The translations under genes and the position numbers were made by a program. From Rhizobium sullae (lineage in GTDB: Bacteria > Pseudomonadota > Alphaproteobacteria > Rhizobiales > Rhizobiaceae), in assembly GCF_900169785.1 (NCBI RefSeq), contig NZ_FWER01000025.1, forward strand, positions 1 through 64,000: a stretch of DNA of 64,000 bases, read 5' to 3'. Under the pieces are notes generated by a model. It made no database searches. It saw only the letters and a program-made list of their open reading frames with translations, and was not told the origin of the DNA. This document shows positions 33,355 through 41,675 of this stretch, piece after piece (the stretch's first letter is position 1; every line of letters starts with the position of its first letter).

Positions 33355-34455
33355 ATGCTGAAAAACCTGACCCGCAGAACACTGATGAAGGGCGTTGCCG
33401 CCTCCGGCCTCGCCGGCGCGCTTGGCGGCCGGTCCGCAATAGCAGCCGACGAGCCGCTCGGTATTTCCCTCGTGATCCCCTCGCCGGTCGGCGACGTCGG
33501 CTGGGGCCACGCGCTGGCCGCCGGCCTCGAACCCGTCAAGGCCGCCTACGGCGACAAAGTGAAGATCACTGTCATCGAGAACATTCCGGAAGGCCCGGAC
33601 GCCGACCGCATCATGAACAAGACGGTCGCCGACGGAAACAAACTCCTGATCGCCGGCTCCTTCGGCTATCAGAACGGCGCCCTGCAGATTGCCCGCCGGA
33701 ATCCGGCGGTCACCGTGCTGCATGCCTCCGGCTTCCAGGTAGCACCGAACTTCTCGCCCTTCGCCGCCAAGTATTTTCAGGGAACCTATCTGCTCGGCAT
33801 GGCTGCCGCCGCGCTCTCCAAGACCGGCAAGCTGGGCTCGGTCTCCGCCTTTGCCATTCCGGAGTTGATCACCTCCGTCAACGCCTTCACACTGGGCGCC
33901 CAGGCGGTGAAACCTGATATCGAGGTGTCGGTCGTCTGGGTGAACTCGTGGTTCGATCCGGCCAAGGAGCAGGAAGCTGCCAAGGCGCTGATCGCCCAGA
34001 AGTGCGACGTGATCTTCTCCAACGCGCAGGATACGCCGTCCGTCATCGCGGCCTGCGAGGAGGCCGGCGTCTATGCGTTCAACCTCAACTCGTCGATGAA
34101 GAAATACGCTCCGAAGACCTATCTCGGTTGCGTGGCGACGGACTGGTCGCCGTTCTTCAAGGCCTCGGTCGATGCCCATGTCGCCGGCACGTTCAAGGGC
34201 GGCAATGCCTTCCTCGGCGTCGCAGACAAGGTCGTCGCTGTTGTCGACTGGAATGCGGATATTCCGGCCGACCTCATGACCAAGATCAAGGAGATCGAGG
34301 TGAAGATCGCTAACGGCAGCTTCTCTCCCTTCACCGGCCCGATCACCAAGGCAGACGGCAGCGAAGGGGCCGCCTCCGGTGCAACGCTCGCCGATAGCGA
34401 GGTCGTCTCCATGGACTGGCACGTCAAGGGCGTCATCACGCCTCTGCCGAAGTGA
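33355..34455 (+). CDS. BMP-family purine/nucleoside-binding protein
   Basis: A 366-residue secreted protein of the basic membrane protein (PnrA/NupN-like) family. The N-terminus has a Tat-like signal (NLTRRTLMKGVAASGLAG). The mature part has VIPSPVGDVGWGHALAAGLE, SFGYQNGALQIARRNP and SNAQDTPSVIAACEE, typical of the family that binds nucleosides or free purines. AAGGGA precedes ATG 33355. It is followed after three bases by its ATPase gene. Confidence 0.88.
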   Translation: MLKNLTRRTLMKGVAASGLAGALGGRSAIAADEPLGISLVIPSPVGDVGWGHALAAGLEPVKAAYGDKVKITVIENIPEGPDADRIMNKTVADGNKLLIAGSFGYQNGALQIARRNPAVTVLHASGFQVAPNFSPFAAKYFQGTYLLGMAAAALSKTGKLGSVSAFAIPELITSVNAFTLGAQAVKPDIEVSVVWVNSWFDPAKEQEAAKALIAQKCDVIFSNAQDTPSVIAACEEAGVYAFNLNSSMKKYAPKTYLGCVATDWSPFFKASVDAHVAGTFKGGNAFLGVADKVVAVVDWNADIPADLMTKIKEIEVKIANGSFSPFTGPITKADGSEGAASGATLADSEVVSMDWHVKGVITPLPK

Positions 34456-34458
34456 GCC

Positions 34459-35982
34459 ATGACCGTCCCGCTCCTGTCCCTCCGCGGCATTTCCAAGAGC
34501 TACGGCCAGATCCGGGCTAATCAGGCCATCGACCTGGACGTGGCGCCACAGTCGATCCATGCGATCCTCGGAGAAAACGGGGCGGGCAAATCGACGCTGA
34601 TGAAGCTGATCTACGGCGTCGAGCAACCGGACGACGGAACCGTCGTCTGGGAAGGAGAACCTTTGAGCTTTGCCTCCCCCGCGGAGGCAAGGCGCAAAGG
34701 CGTCGGCATGGTCTTCCAGCATTTCTCGCTGTTCGAGACCCTGACGGTGGTGGAGAACACGCAACTGGTCGTGCCGGGCCGGAAGGCCGATCTTATTGAG
34801 CGCATCCGAATGCTCGGGCGCGACTTCGGCCTCGAAGTCGATCCCGCCGCTCATGTGCACACGCTTTCCGTCGGCGAGCGGCAGCGGGTGGAGATCATCC
34901 GTTGCCTGCTGACAAACCCGAAGCTGCTGATCCTCGATGAGCCAACCTCCGTCCTGCCGCCGCAATCGGTAAACAAGCTCTTCGACACGTTGCGTCGCTT
35001 GCGCGACGGCGGCGTCTCCATTGTCTTCATCTCCCATAAACTGGAGGAGATCCGCGCGATCTGCGACCGGGCGACCATCCTGCGCGGTGGACGCGTCACG
35101 GGACATGTGGACCCGCGCGAACATGATGCCCATGACCTTGCCCGCATGATGATCGGCCGTGACATGCCGGAACCTATGCCGGCGCTGCCCCTGTCCGGCG
35201 GGGAAAAGCGGCTTGAAATTATCGGCCTCGATTATCAGCCGGACGACCCCTTTGCCGTGCCACTCTCCACCGTAAGCCTTACGGTTCGTTCGGGCGAAAT
35301 CCTCGGCATCGCCGGAATTTCCGGCAACGGGCAAAGCGAGCTTGCCTCGCTGATATCCGGCGAATTGGTCCTGCCGCGAGAACAGCGCGACCGCATCTAC
35401 ATGATGGGAAAGGACGTGGGCACGCTCAACGCGGCTGCCCGCCGGCGGCTTGGATTTGCCTTCGTGCCCGAAGACCGGCTCGGGCGCGGCGCCGTACCGG
35501 AAATGTCACTCGCCCTCAACAGCCTGCTGACAGCGCATCCGCTCGACCTTCTCAGGCATGGTCTGGTCGACGAAACGAAGGCAATGGCATTCGCCCGCGA
35601 GTGCATCCGCCAGTACGATGTGCGCACGTCCGGACCGGAGGCGGAAGCCGGCTCGCTCTCTGGCGGCAATCTGCAGAAGTTCATCGTCGGCCGCGAGATC
35701 ATGCTCTCTCCGAAACTGCTGTTCGTGGCGCAGCCGACCTGGGGCGTCGACATCGGAGCCGCATCCGCCGTGCGCAGGCGGCTCGTCGCGCTGCGCAACC
35801 AAGGCATGGCAATCCTTGTCATTTCCGAGGAGATCGAAGAGCTTTTCGAACTCTGTGATTTTATTCAGGTGTTGCACCACGGCACCCTGAGCCCGGCTCT
35901 CGTCGCGCGGGAGACGCAGCCGGAGGACATCGGCCGATATATGATCGGTGCACATTCTTCGCAAGAGAAGGCCCTGGCATGA
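34459..35982 (+). CDS. Nucleoside/purine-type ABC transporter, duplicated ATP-binding protein
   Basis: A 507-residue protein with two ABC domains, as in RbsA-like and NupO-like ATPases. The first has GENGAGKST, a signature LSVGERQRVEIIRCL and LLILDEPTSVLPP. The second has the degenerate loop GISGNGQSELA and LSGGNLQKFIVGREI. It pairs with BMP-type binding proteins and two unlike permeases. It overlaps the next gene by four bases. Confidence 0.9.
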   Translation: MTVPLLSLRGISKSYGQIRANQAIDLDVAPQSIHAILGENGAGKSTLMKLIYGVEQPDDGTVVWEGEPLSFASPAEARRKGVGMVFQHFSLFETLTVVENTQLVVPGRKADLIERIRMLGRDFGLEVDPAAHVHTLSVGERQRVEIIRCLLTNPKLLILDEPTSVLPPQSVNKLFDTLRRLRDGGVSIVFISHKLEEIRAICDRATILRGGRVTGHVDPREHDAHDLARMMIGRDMPEPMPALPLSGGEKRLEIIGLDYQPDDPFAVPLSTVSLTVRSGEILGIAGISGNGQSELASLISGELVLPREQRDRIYMMGKDVGTLNAAARRRLGFAFVPEDRLGRGAVPEMSLALNSLLTAHPLDLLRHGLVDETKAMAFARECIRQYDVRTSGPEAEAGSLSGGNLQKFIVGREIMLSPKLLFVAQPTWGVDIGAASAVRRRLVALRNQGMAILVISEEIEELFELCDFIQVLHHGTLSPALVARETQPEDIGRYMIGAHSSQEKALA

Positions 35983-37079
35983 GCGCTTCATTTGGGGCTT
36001 TCCTTCCCACCCTTGTCCGTCGCGAACGCGGCTCGCTTGCAGCAACCTTGCTTGCGCCTCCCGTCGCTTTGGCGGTGGCCACCATTCTCAATCTCGGGCT
36101 TTACGTGCTGATGGGCCGCGATCCGGCCGCCGTCGTCTATGCGATGCTTCTCGAACCCTTCCTCTCTTGGGCGTCGTTCTCGGAAGTGCTGCTGAAGGCA
36201 GGGCCCCTTCTCCTCATCGCACAGGGCCTGGCAATTGGCTTTCGCGCGAAGGTCTTCAACATCGGCGCCGAGGGCCAGTTCATTCTGGGCGCGATTTTCG
36301 CCTCGGCCATCCCCGTATGGTTTCCGCAGGCAACAGGTCAGTGGATCTGGCCGGTGATGCTGCTCCTTGGAGCAGCGGGTGGTGCGCTATGGGCTTCACT
36401 TACCGCTTTCTGGCGCGTCAGGCTCAACGCGAACGAGATCCTCGTTTCCCTGATGCTGAGCCTCGTTGCCGCACAGTTGCTCAACTACCTGCTCCTAGGC
36501 CCCTGGAAGGACCCCAACGGCTTCAACTTTCCTCAGTCTGTGATGTTCCAATATGACGCGATGGTGCCGTTGCTGATTCCTGGCACGCGCGTCAATGTCT
36601 CGCTGCTGCTCACGATCGTCCTGTCGATCGCGGCATGGATCTTCATGCAGAAGAGCTTCATCGGCTACAAGCTAAAGGTCGGGGGCCTCGCCCCCCGTGC
36701 TGCCGGCTACGCCGGCTTCAATCAAGGGTGGGCTATCTGGCTTTGCCTTCTCATCGGCGGATGCGCCGCAGGGCTCGCTGGCGCGGCCGAAGTTGCCGGT
36801 CCCCTCGGCCAGCTGCAGCGCTCGATTTCGACCGGCTATGGCTATGCCGCCATTATCGTAGCCTATCTCGGCGGCCTGCATCCGATCGGCATCGTATTCT
36901 CGGCGCTCATCATGGCGGCCCTCTCCATCGGGGGGGACAATGCCATGGTGTCAGCAAACTTGCCGATCGCCGCGGTCCGCGTCTTTCAGGGCAGTCTCCT
37001 TGCCGCCTACCTCATCGCCGTCGCCTTCGTGCGGTACCGTCTCGAATGGCGTCGCTTAGCCTACCGGAGCCAGCCATGA
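35979..37079 (+). CDS. Nucleoside/purine-type ABC transporter permease 1
   Basis: A 366-residue membrane protein of the BPD_transp_2 family with about nine to ten spans. The GFRAKVFNIGAEGQFILGAI segment and VRLNANEILVSLMLS are diagnostic of permeases paired with BMP-type binding proteins. It overlaps both neighbours by four bases (ATGA), so expression is coupled. Confidence 0.9.
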   Translation: MSASFGAFLPTLVRRERGSLAATLLAPPVALAVATILNLGLYVLMGRDPAAVVYAMLLEPFLSWASFSEVLLKAGPLLLIAQGLAIGFRAKVFNIGAEGQFILGAIFASAIPVWFPQATGQWIWPVMLLLGAAGGALWASLTAFWRVRLNANEILVSLMLSLVAAQLLNYLLLGPWKDPNGFNFPQSVMFQYDAMVPLLIPGTRVNVSLLLTIVLSIAAWIFMQKSFIGYKLKVGGLAPRAAGYAGFNQGWAIWLCLLIGGCAAGLAGAAEVAGPLGQLQRSISTGYGYAAIIVAYLGGLHPIGIVFSALIMAALSIGGDNAMVSANLPIAAVRVFQGSLLAAYLIAVAFVRYRLEWRRLAYRSQP

Positions 37080-37987
37080 ACGCCATCGAATTCATTCTTG
37101 CCGGCATGCTCGCGGCCGCGACACCCTTTCTGCTTGCGGCGCTCGGCGAGCTGGTGGTCGAGCGTGCCGGCGTGCTGAACCTCGGGGTAGAGGGATTGAT
37201 GGCGTTCGGCGCGGTGCTTGCCTTCATCATCGTCTATCACGGCGGCGGGCATCTTTTGGGCTTCGTCGCAGCCGGCCTCGGCAGCGCCGCTCTTTCGCTT
37301 GTTTTCGCCGTCATCGCAATCGGGTTTCGGGCGAACCAGGTGGCGACAGGCCTTGCGATCGGCATCCTCGGTCAAGGTCTTTCGGCACTTTTCGGCAAGA
37401 CTTATGAAAGCCTCACGGTCAAGGGGCTTCCAAAGCTTGCCTTTCCATGGCTTTCCGACATCCCGATCTTCGGCCGCCTTTTCATCCAGGACGCCGTCGT
37501 ATGGCTTTCCCTTGCCGCAACCTTCGCCATCTGGGCGATGTTTGCTCATACGAAGACCGGTCTTGTCGTCCGGGCCATCGGCGAGAACCCCAAAGCCGCC
37601 CACGCCATTGGCTATTCGGTCATTGCCGTCCGCTTCGCCGCCGCAGCATTTGGCGGAGCGATGGCAGGCTTTGCCGGCGCCTATGCGGCGGTGGTTTACA
37701 CGCCGCTTTGGGCGGACGGGATGATCGCCGGGCGTGGCTGGATCGCAATCGCACTCGTCGTCTTCGGGACGTGGCTCACGGGCCGGATCTTCTTGGGGGC
37801 GTGCCTCTTCGGCGCCGTCTCCCTGATGGGCCTCGCAGCCCAGGCGACCGGACTGGACGTCCCATCACAACTGCTTGCGAGCCTGCCCTATCTCGTTACG
37901 ATCGTCGTTCTGGGCATCATTTCGGCGGACCGCCGTCTGCTGAAGCTGAACGGCGTCGCCTCGCTTGGCGAACCCTTCGAACACTAA
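37076..37987 (+). CDS. Nucleoside/purine-type ABC transporter permease 2
   Basis: A 303-residue membrane protein, second permease of the pair. The GELVVERAGVLNLGVEGLMA segment near residue 25 and GFRANQVATGLAIGILGQG are typical. ATG 37076 overlaps the first permease by four bases; an open frame reaching back to 36635 is only antiphase coding. It ends the purine-type operon. An IS110-end-like sequence follows directly. Confidence 0.9.
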   Translation: MNAIEFILAGMLAAATPFLLAALGELVVERAGVLNLGVEGLMAFGAVLAFIIVYHGGGHLLGFVAAGLGSAALSLVFAVIAIGFRANQVATGLAIGILGQGLSALFGKTYESLTVKGLPKLAFPWLSDIPIFGRLFIQDAVVWLSLAATFAIWAMFAHTKTGLVVRAIGENPKAAHAIGYSVIAVRFAAAAFGGAMAGFAGAYAAVVYTPLWADGMIAGRGWIAIALVVFGTWLTGRIFLGACLFGAVSLMGLAAQATGLDVPSQLLASLPYLVTIVVLGIISADRRLLKLNGVASLGEPFEH

Positions 37988-38022
37988 GGGGCGGGCCGCT
38001 CACACCACGGTCATAACGTCTA
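37984..38022 (+). repeat. IS110-end-like sequence, copy 1
   Basis: The sequence CTAAGGGGCGGGCCG, then CTCACACCACGGTCATAACG, then TCTA recurs at 50023-50063 with one mismatch and small gaps. The second copy lies directly upstream of an IS110 transposase start. Copy 1 begins at the stop codon of the purine-type permease gene, so it is a footprint of a lost or solo element end. Confidence 0.55.
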
Positions 38023-38075
38023 GCCCCAACGTGACGCGGGTTTACGGCACCGCCTTCAGGTCGCGCATGTCATCT

Positions 38076-39146
38076 TCATCTCCTCGGAGCGGCCATGCTT
38101 TCTCGCAGGATAAGCCTGCTGCGGACCACGGTGCGCGTCTCCGGCTCGTTGTCCGAATCCCCGATGGCGCCAAGTAGTCGAGCCACTGCAGCTTGGCCCA
38201 TCTCTTCCACAGGCTGTTCGATCGTTGAAAGCGGCGGCGAGCAGAATTCGCAGACCGGTGAGCCATCGAACGAAACGACGGACAGATCACCGGGAATGTT
38301 CAGGCCGGTCCGCTGCACGCGACTGATGAACGAAATAGCCATATCGTCGCTCGTCGCAATCACCGCTGTCGGCTTATCCGTCAACCGCGCGAAGTCGGCG
38401 GCCGCCTGAACGCCGATCTCGAAGCCCTCCTGGTAATCGAGACTACCCCCTGATCGCGAAACCGCCTGCTCGGAAAGTCCCGCGCCACGAAGCGCCTCAA
38501 GCGCGCCGCCGTAACGTTCGACGTCGTGGTAGTTGCCTTCCGGGCCGGCAATATAGAGAAAGCGCCTATGGCCCAGTCTGATCAGCTCCGCCGTCACCTC
38601 CCGCACCGCTTCCCGGTCGTTCGTCACGATACTCGGCATTCCGGCATCGCTCATATCGAGCAGCATGGAAACGATCGGCAGGCCGGCATTGGCGAGAGAT
38701 CGCCCGTCGACCTCTGGAAGTTTCGATGACAGGATGATCGCTCCGCGAACGGTGCCGCCGAAGGCAAGATCGAGAATGTGCCTTTCCGACTCCTCGTCGC
38801 GATCCAGGTTTGCGATCATCAGATTGTAACCGTTCTGGATTAGAGCCTTGTTGATGCTTTGCAGAACCTGCGGAATGATTTGGGATGCGCCATAGTAGAG
38901 CGACCCCGGCAGGATGATCATGATAATGTTGGACTTGCCGACCCTCAGGCTGCGGGCCATGGCATTTGGCGTATAGCCCAGCTGCTTGGCGGCGGCATCG
39001 ATTTTGACGCGCGTCTTCTCGTTCACGCGGCCGGGATTTGCAAGCGCGCGGCTGACGGTCGAGATCGCTACCCCTGCCAAGCGAGCGACATCCGCCATCA
39101 AGGGCCCTGATTGCTCCTCCACGAGCACATCTTTGTTTTTTTTCAC
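38076..39146 (-). CDS. LacI-family transcriptional regulator
   Basis: A 356-residue regulator with the helix-turn-helix LMADVARLAGVAISTVSRAL and a full effector-binding domain (SIVTNDREAVREVTAELIRLGHRR region). I chose GTG 39146 because GGAAGGAAG precedes it at good distance; the start at 39233 has no such site. It is divergent from the sugar operon beginning at 39360. Two matching operators lie between them, so it most likely represses that operon and itself. The sensed sugar is not known. Confidence 0.87.
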   Translation of the reverse strand: MKKNKDVLVEEQSGPLMADVARLAGVAISTVSRALANPGRVNEKTRVKIDAAAKQLGYTPNAMARSLRVGKSNIIMIILPGSLYYGASQIIPQVLQSINKALIQNGYNLMIANLDRDEESERHILDLAFGGTVRGAIILSSKLPEVDGRSLANAGLPIVSMLLDMSDAGMPSIVTNDREAVREVTAELIRLGHRRFLYIAGPEGNYHDVERYGGALEALRGAGLSEQAVSRSGGSLDYQEGFEIGVQAAADFARLTDKPTAVIATSDDMAISFISRVQRTGLNIPGDLSVVSFDGSPVCEFCSPPLSTIEQPVEEMGQAAVARLLGAIGDSDNEPETRTVVRSRLILRESMAAPRR

Positions 39147-39203
39147 TTTTCTACTTCCTTCCCGATGGCTGCTGCGCCGGATGCTACGGCAGTCGCGGCC
39201 GCT

Positions 39204-39278
39204 TAGCAAACGATTGCCAAAAATCACTTGCATAAAAAAACGACTTGTCTATTATCTAGGCATGGCAAACGATTGCCA
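39204..39278. promoter_or_regulatory. Promoter flanked by two LacI-type operators
   Basis: TAGCAAACGATTGCCA (39204-39219) and TGGCAAACGATTGCCA (39263-39278) share the core GCAAACGATTGCC. Their centres are 59 bases apart. Between them lies a promoter: TTGCAT (39228-39233), 16 bases, TATTAT (39250-39255), directed to the isomerase operon. The second operator would overlap the transcription start. The layout allows repression by looping or by direct blockage. Confidence 0.7.
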
Positions 39279-39359
39279 ATCGCAGTGCATTGAAATCATT
39301 ATGGTTATTCGTTGCGGATGTCGGCGCCGCAATCGATCCTCTATGCCCGGAGAAGCGTC

Positions 39360-40313
39360 ATGACCTCAACCGAACGGCTTCGCTTTGGCGTCGATCTCGT
39401 CACCTTTTTCCACCCCGATTTCTGGGATGTGAAGGATTATGACGGCATCATCGCTCTGTCCCGCAACGAGCCGCGCGTTTTCTGGGACAAAATTCTCGAC
39501 GCCGTCCAGGCCTCCGGCGTCACGGGCGTCGAACTGACCTTCTCGCCGTTCAACTGGCAGGATGCGACGAAGACCTATGGCTCGGTCGAAGCTTTCGCCG
39601 CGGAGCTTTCGAGACGCGGGCTGACGCTGGCGAGCGGCTTTTTCGCCGAACTCGAAGCGGCTGGTGATTTCACGGAGGCTGACGCACAGGCCGCCATCAT
39701 CGAGAAGGCCGAAAAATACGCCGAATTCCTCAAAGCCTGCGGCAGTGACATCATGGTCATCGGCGCACCGTTGCGCCAGACGCTCGGCGCCCAGCCGGTG
39801 CGATTTTATGATTTCGAACAGGCGCGCAAGATCGCCGATTTCCTCAATCGCCTCGGCGCCACTCTCTACGCAAAGGGCATTCGGCTGGCGCTCCACACCG
39901 AGGCTCACTCGATCTTTGCTGCCGCGCGCGACGTCGACCTGCTGATGCTGCTGACGGACCCGGCCTATGTGCACATGTGCCCGGACACGGCGCACATCAT
40001 TGTTGCCGGTTCCGATCCTCTGCAGGTCGTCGAGCGTCATCATGAGCGCGTCATTATCGCCCATTGGAAGGATGCCCTCGGGCCTATGCCGGCAGACACA
40101 CCGATCGATGAGCATATCCATGATCGCCACCGTCCCTATTTCTGCGGCTTCGGACTCGGTCGCGTCGACTGGCCAGGCTGGACCAGGCTCCTGCGTGATC
40201 GCGGCTACGAAGGCTGGGCCATTCTCGAGCTCGACGCCGCCGCCGATCCGCTCAGTGACATCGCAAATGGGCTCAAGCTCGTACGGCAGGCACTTTTGCC
40301 GATCTATCGCTGA
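39360..40313 (+). CDS. Sugar phosphate isomerase/epimerase-type TIM-barrel protein
   Basis: A 317-residue AP endonuclease 2-type TIM barrel. Metal-site motifs include GVELTFSPF, LALHTEAHS, HMCPDTAHI, IIAHWKDA and ILELDA. CGGAGAAG lies before ATG 39360; the frame is open back to 39312 but has no better start. It is first in an operon with a CUT1 importer and a GMC oxidoreductase. Pairing of such barrels with sugar oxidases is typical of pathways that oxidise and then isomerise or cleave a keto sugar. Precise chemistry is unknown. Confidence 0.8.
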   Translation: MTSTERLRFGVDLVTFFHPDFWDVKDYDGIIALSRNEPRVFWDKILDAVQASGVTGVELTFSPFNWQDATKTYGSVEAFAAELSRRGLTLASGFFAELEAAGDFTEADAQAAIIEKAEKYAEFLKACGSDIMVIGAPLRQTLGAQPVRFYDFEQARKIADFLNRLGATLYAKGIRLALHTEAHSIFAAARDVDLLMLLTDPAYVHMCPDTAHIIVAGSDPLQVVERHHERVIIAHWKDALGPMPADTPIDEHIHDRHRPYFCGFGLGRVDWPGWTRLLRDRGYEGWAILELDAAADPLSDIANGLKLVRQALLPIYR

Positions 40314-40371
40314 TTTCCATGACCCGAAACCAATGGCCCCGCCAAGAGGGCTTTCTTGAAGAGGTGGAACG

Positions 40372-41604
40372 ATGAAGACCGTAATGAAACTGTTACTGGT
40401 GGGAGCCGCGCTCTCAGCAGCCGTCTCCTCGGCCCATGCCGAAGACAAACCGAATGCCGAAGTGATGACCTCCTGGACGTCCGGCGGCGAAGCGGCAGCT
40501 CTGAACGTCATCAAGCAGGAATTCGAAAAGCGCGGCGGGGTCTGGAAGGACTCTTCCATCGCCGGCTTCGGCGCTGCCGATGCCGCCTTCCAGAACCGCC
40601 TGGTCGCCGGCGATCCGCCGACCGCCAAACAGGCAGTGATCGGCCTCGCCAATGCCGATTTCGTCAATCAGGGTCTCCTGAGCCCGATCGACGATGTGGC
40701 AAAAGCCGGCAAATGGACGGACGCTCTGCCAAAATCGATCGCCGATCTCGTCTCCTACAACGGTCAGGTCTATCTCGCACCCACCGGCGCTCACGGCGAA
40801 AGCTGGGTGTTCTATTCCAAGGAGGCCTTCGCCAAGGCGGGCGTGAGCGAGGAGCCCAAGAGCTGGGACGAATTCTTCGCGGCCCTCGACAAGCTCAAGG
40901 CTGCCGGCGTTCAGCCGGTCGCCTGGGGCGGCCAGTCCTGGCAGGAGACCAAAGTCTTCAATATGATCCTGCTCACCCAGGTGGGCATTGACGGCTTCCT
41001 CAAGATCTATGTCGACAAGGACAAGGGCGACGCCTCCACCGAAGGCGTGAAGAAGACACTCGATATTCTCGGCAAGCTGCGTGCCTATGTCGATCAGGGC
41101 GCACCGGGCCGCAACTGGAACGACGCCACCGCCATGGTCATCACCGGCAAGGCCGGCGTACAGTTCATGGGCGACTGGGCCAAGGGCGAGTTCATCGCCG
41201 CCGGCAAGGAGCTTGGTAAAGACTACGGCTGCATGCTCGCGCCGCAGTCGCCGGGCATGGTCTATGTCGCCGACGCTTTCTCCTTCCCGAAGATTGCCGA
41301 CGCGACATCCCAGAAGGGCCAGACTTTGCTTGCCGAGGTAGCCATGGACCCCGCCGTGCAGATTGAGTTCTCGCTCAAGAAGGGTTCCGTGCCGATGCGC
41401 ACCGACGTCGACCAGTCCAAGCTCGACATCTGCGCGAAGAAGGGACTGGAGCTGATGAGCGCCGGCAAGATCGTGCCGGACCAGGCGCTGATCCTCTCGC
41501 CGCAACAGGCCGGCGCGCTCAACGACTTCGTCGATGAGTTCTGGACCAATCCTTCCGAGGATAGCACCTCTGGCGCCGAGAAGTTCTTCGCGATCTTCGA
41601 ATAG
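40372..41604 (+). CDS. CUT1-type sugar ABC transporter, periplasmic binding protein
   Basis: A 410-residue family 1 binding protein with a signal peptide ending SSAHA. Its sequence (VMTSWTSGGEAAALNVIKQE, then GVQFMGDWAKGEF) is of the glucose/mannose-binding type of Alphaproteobacteria. An AAGAGGTGGAACG ribosome binding site precedes the ATG. A hairpin follows its stop codon. Substrate is likely a hexose or small glycoside. Confidence 0.88.
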   Translation: MKTVMKLLLVGAALSAAVSSAHAEDKPNAEVMTSWTSGGEAAALNVIKQEFEKRGGVWKDSSIAGFGAADAAFQNRLVAGDPPTAKQAVIGLANADFVNQGLLSPIDDVAKAGKWTDALPKSIADLVSYNGQVYLAPTGAHGESWVFYSKEAFAKAGVSEEPKSWDEFFAALDKLKAAGVQPVAWGGQSWQETKVFNMILLTQVGIDGFLKIYVDKDKGDASTEGVKKTLDILGKLRAYVDQGAPGRNWNDATAMVITGKAGVQFMGDWAKGEFIAAGKELGKDYGCMLAPQSPGMVYVADAFSFPKIADATSQKGQTLLAEVAMDPAVQIEFSLKKGSVPMRTDVDQSKLDICAKKGLELMSAGKIVPDQALILSPQQAGALNDFVDEFWTNPSEDSTSGAEKFFAIFE

Positions 41605-41608
41605 GCCG

Positions 41609-41651
41609 TGCAGCAGGCCGATTGGAAAGAAGAACGCCGGTCGGCCCTGCA
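41609..41651 (+). promoter_or_regulatory. Intercistronic hairpin after the binding-protein gene
   Basis: TGCAG (41609-41613) and GGCCGA (41616-41621) pair with TCGGCC (41641-41646) and CTGCA (41647-41651), giving an 11-pair stem with a two-base bulge. It sits between the binding-protein and permease genes, as in two other importers of this window. Confidence 0.55.
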
Positions 41652-41675
41652 CATTCCGTTTGAGAAAGTTTGCTC

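Noticed and set aside
31878-33539. 553-codon open frame on the minus strand
   Set aside because: It is fully antisense to the GST-like, deaminase and BMP-binding-protein genes, which have clear families and ribosome binding sites. High-GC codon structure opens the opposite frame.
33313-35334. 673-codon open frame on the minus strand
   Set aside because: Antisense to the BMP binding protein and its ATPase. The product has no family resemblance and is highly charged, as expected of shadow frames.
33355-37987. Reading the BMP-type importer as a ribose/CUT2 sugar system
   Set aside because: The binding protein is of the BMP family and the two permeases are of unlike types with the motifs usual for nucleoside/purine importers, not the single RbsC-type permease of CUT2.
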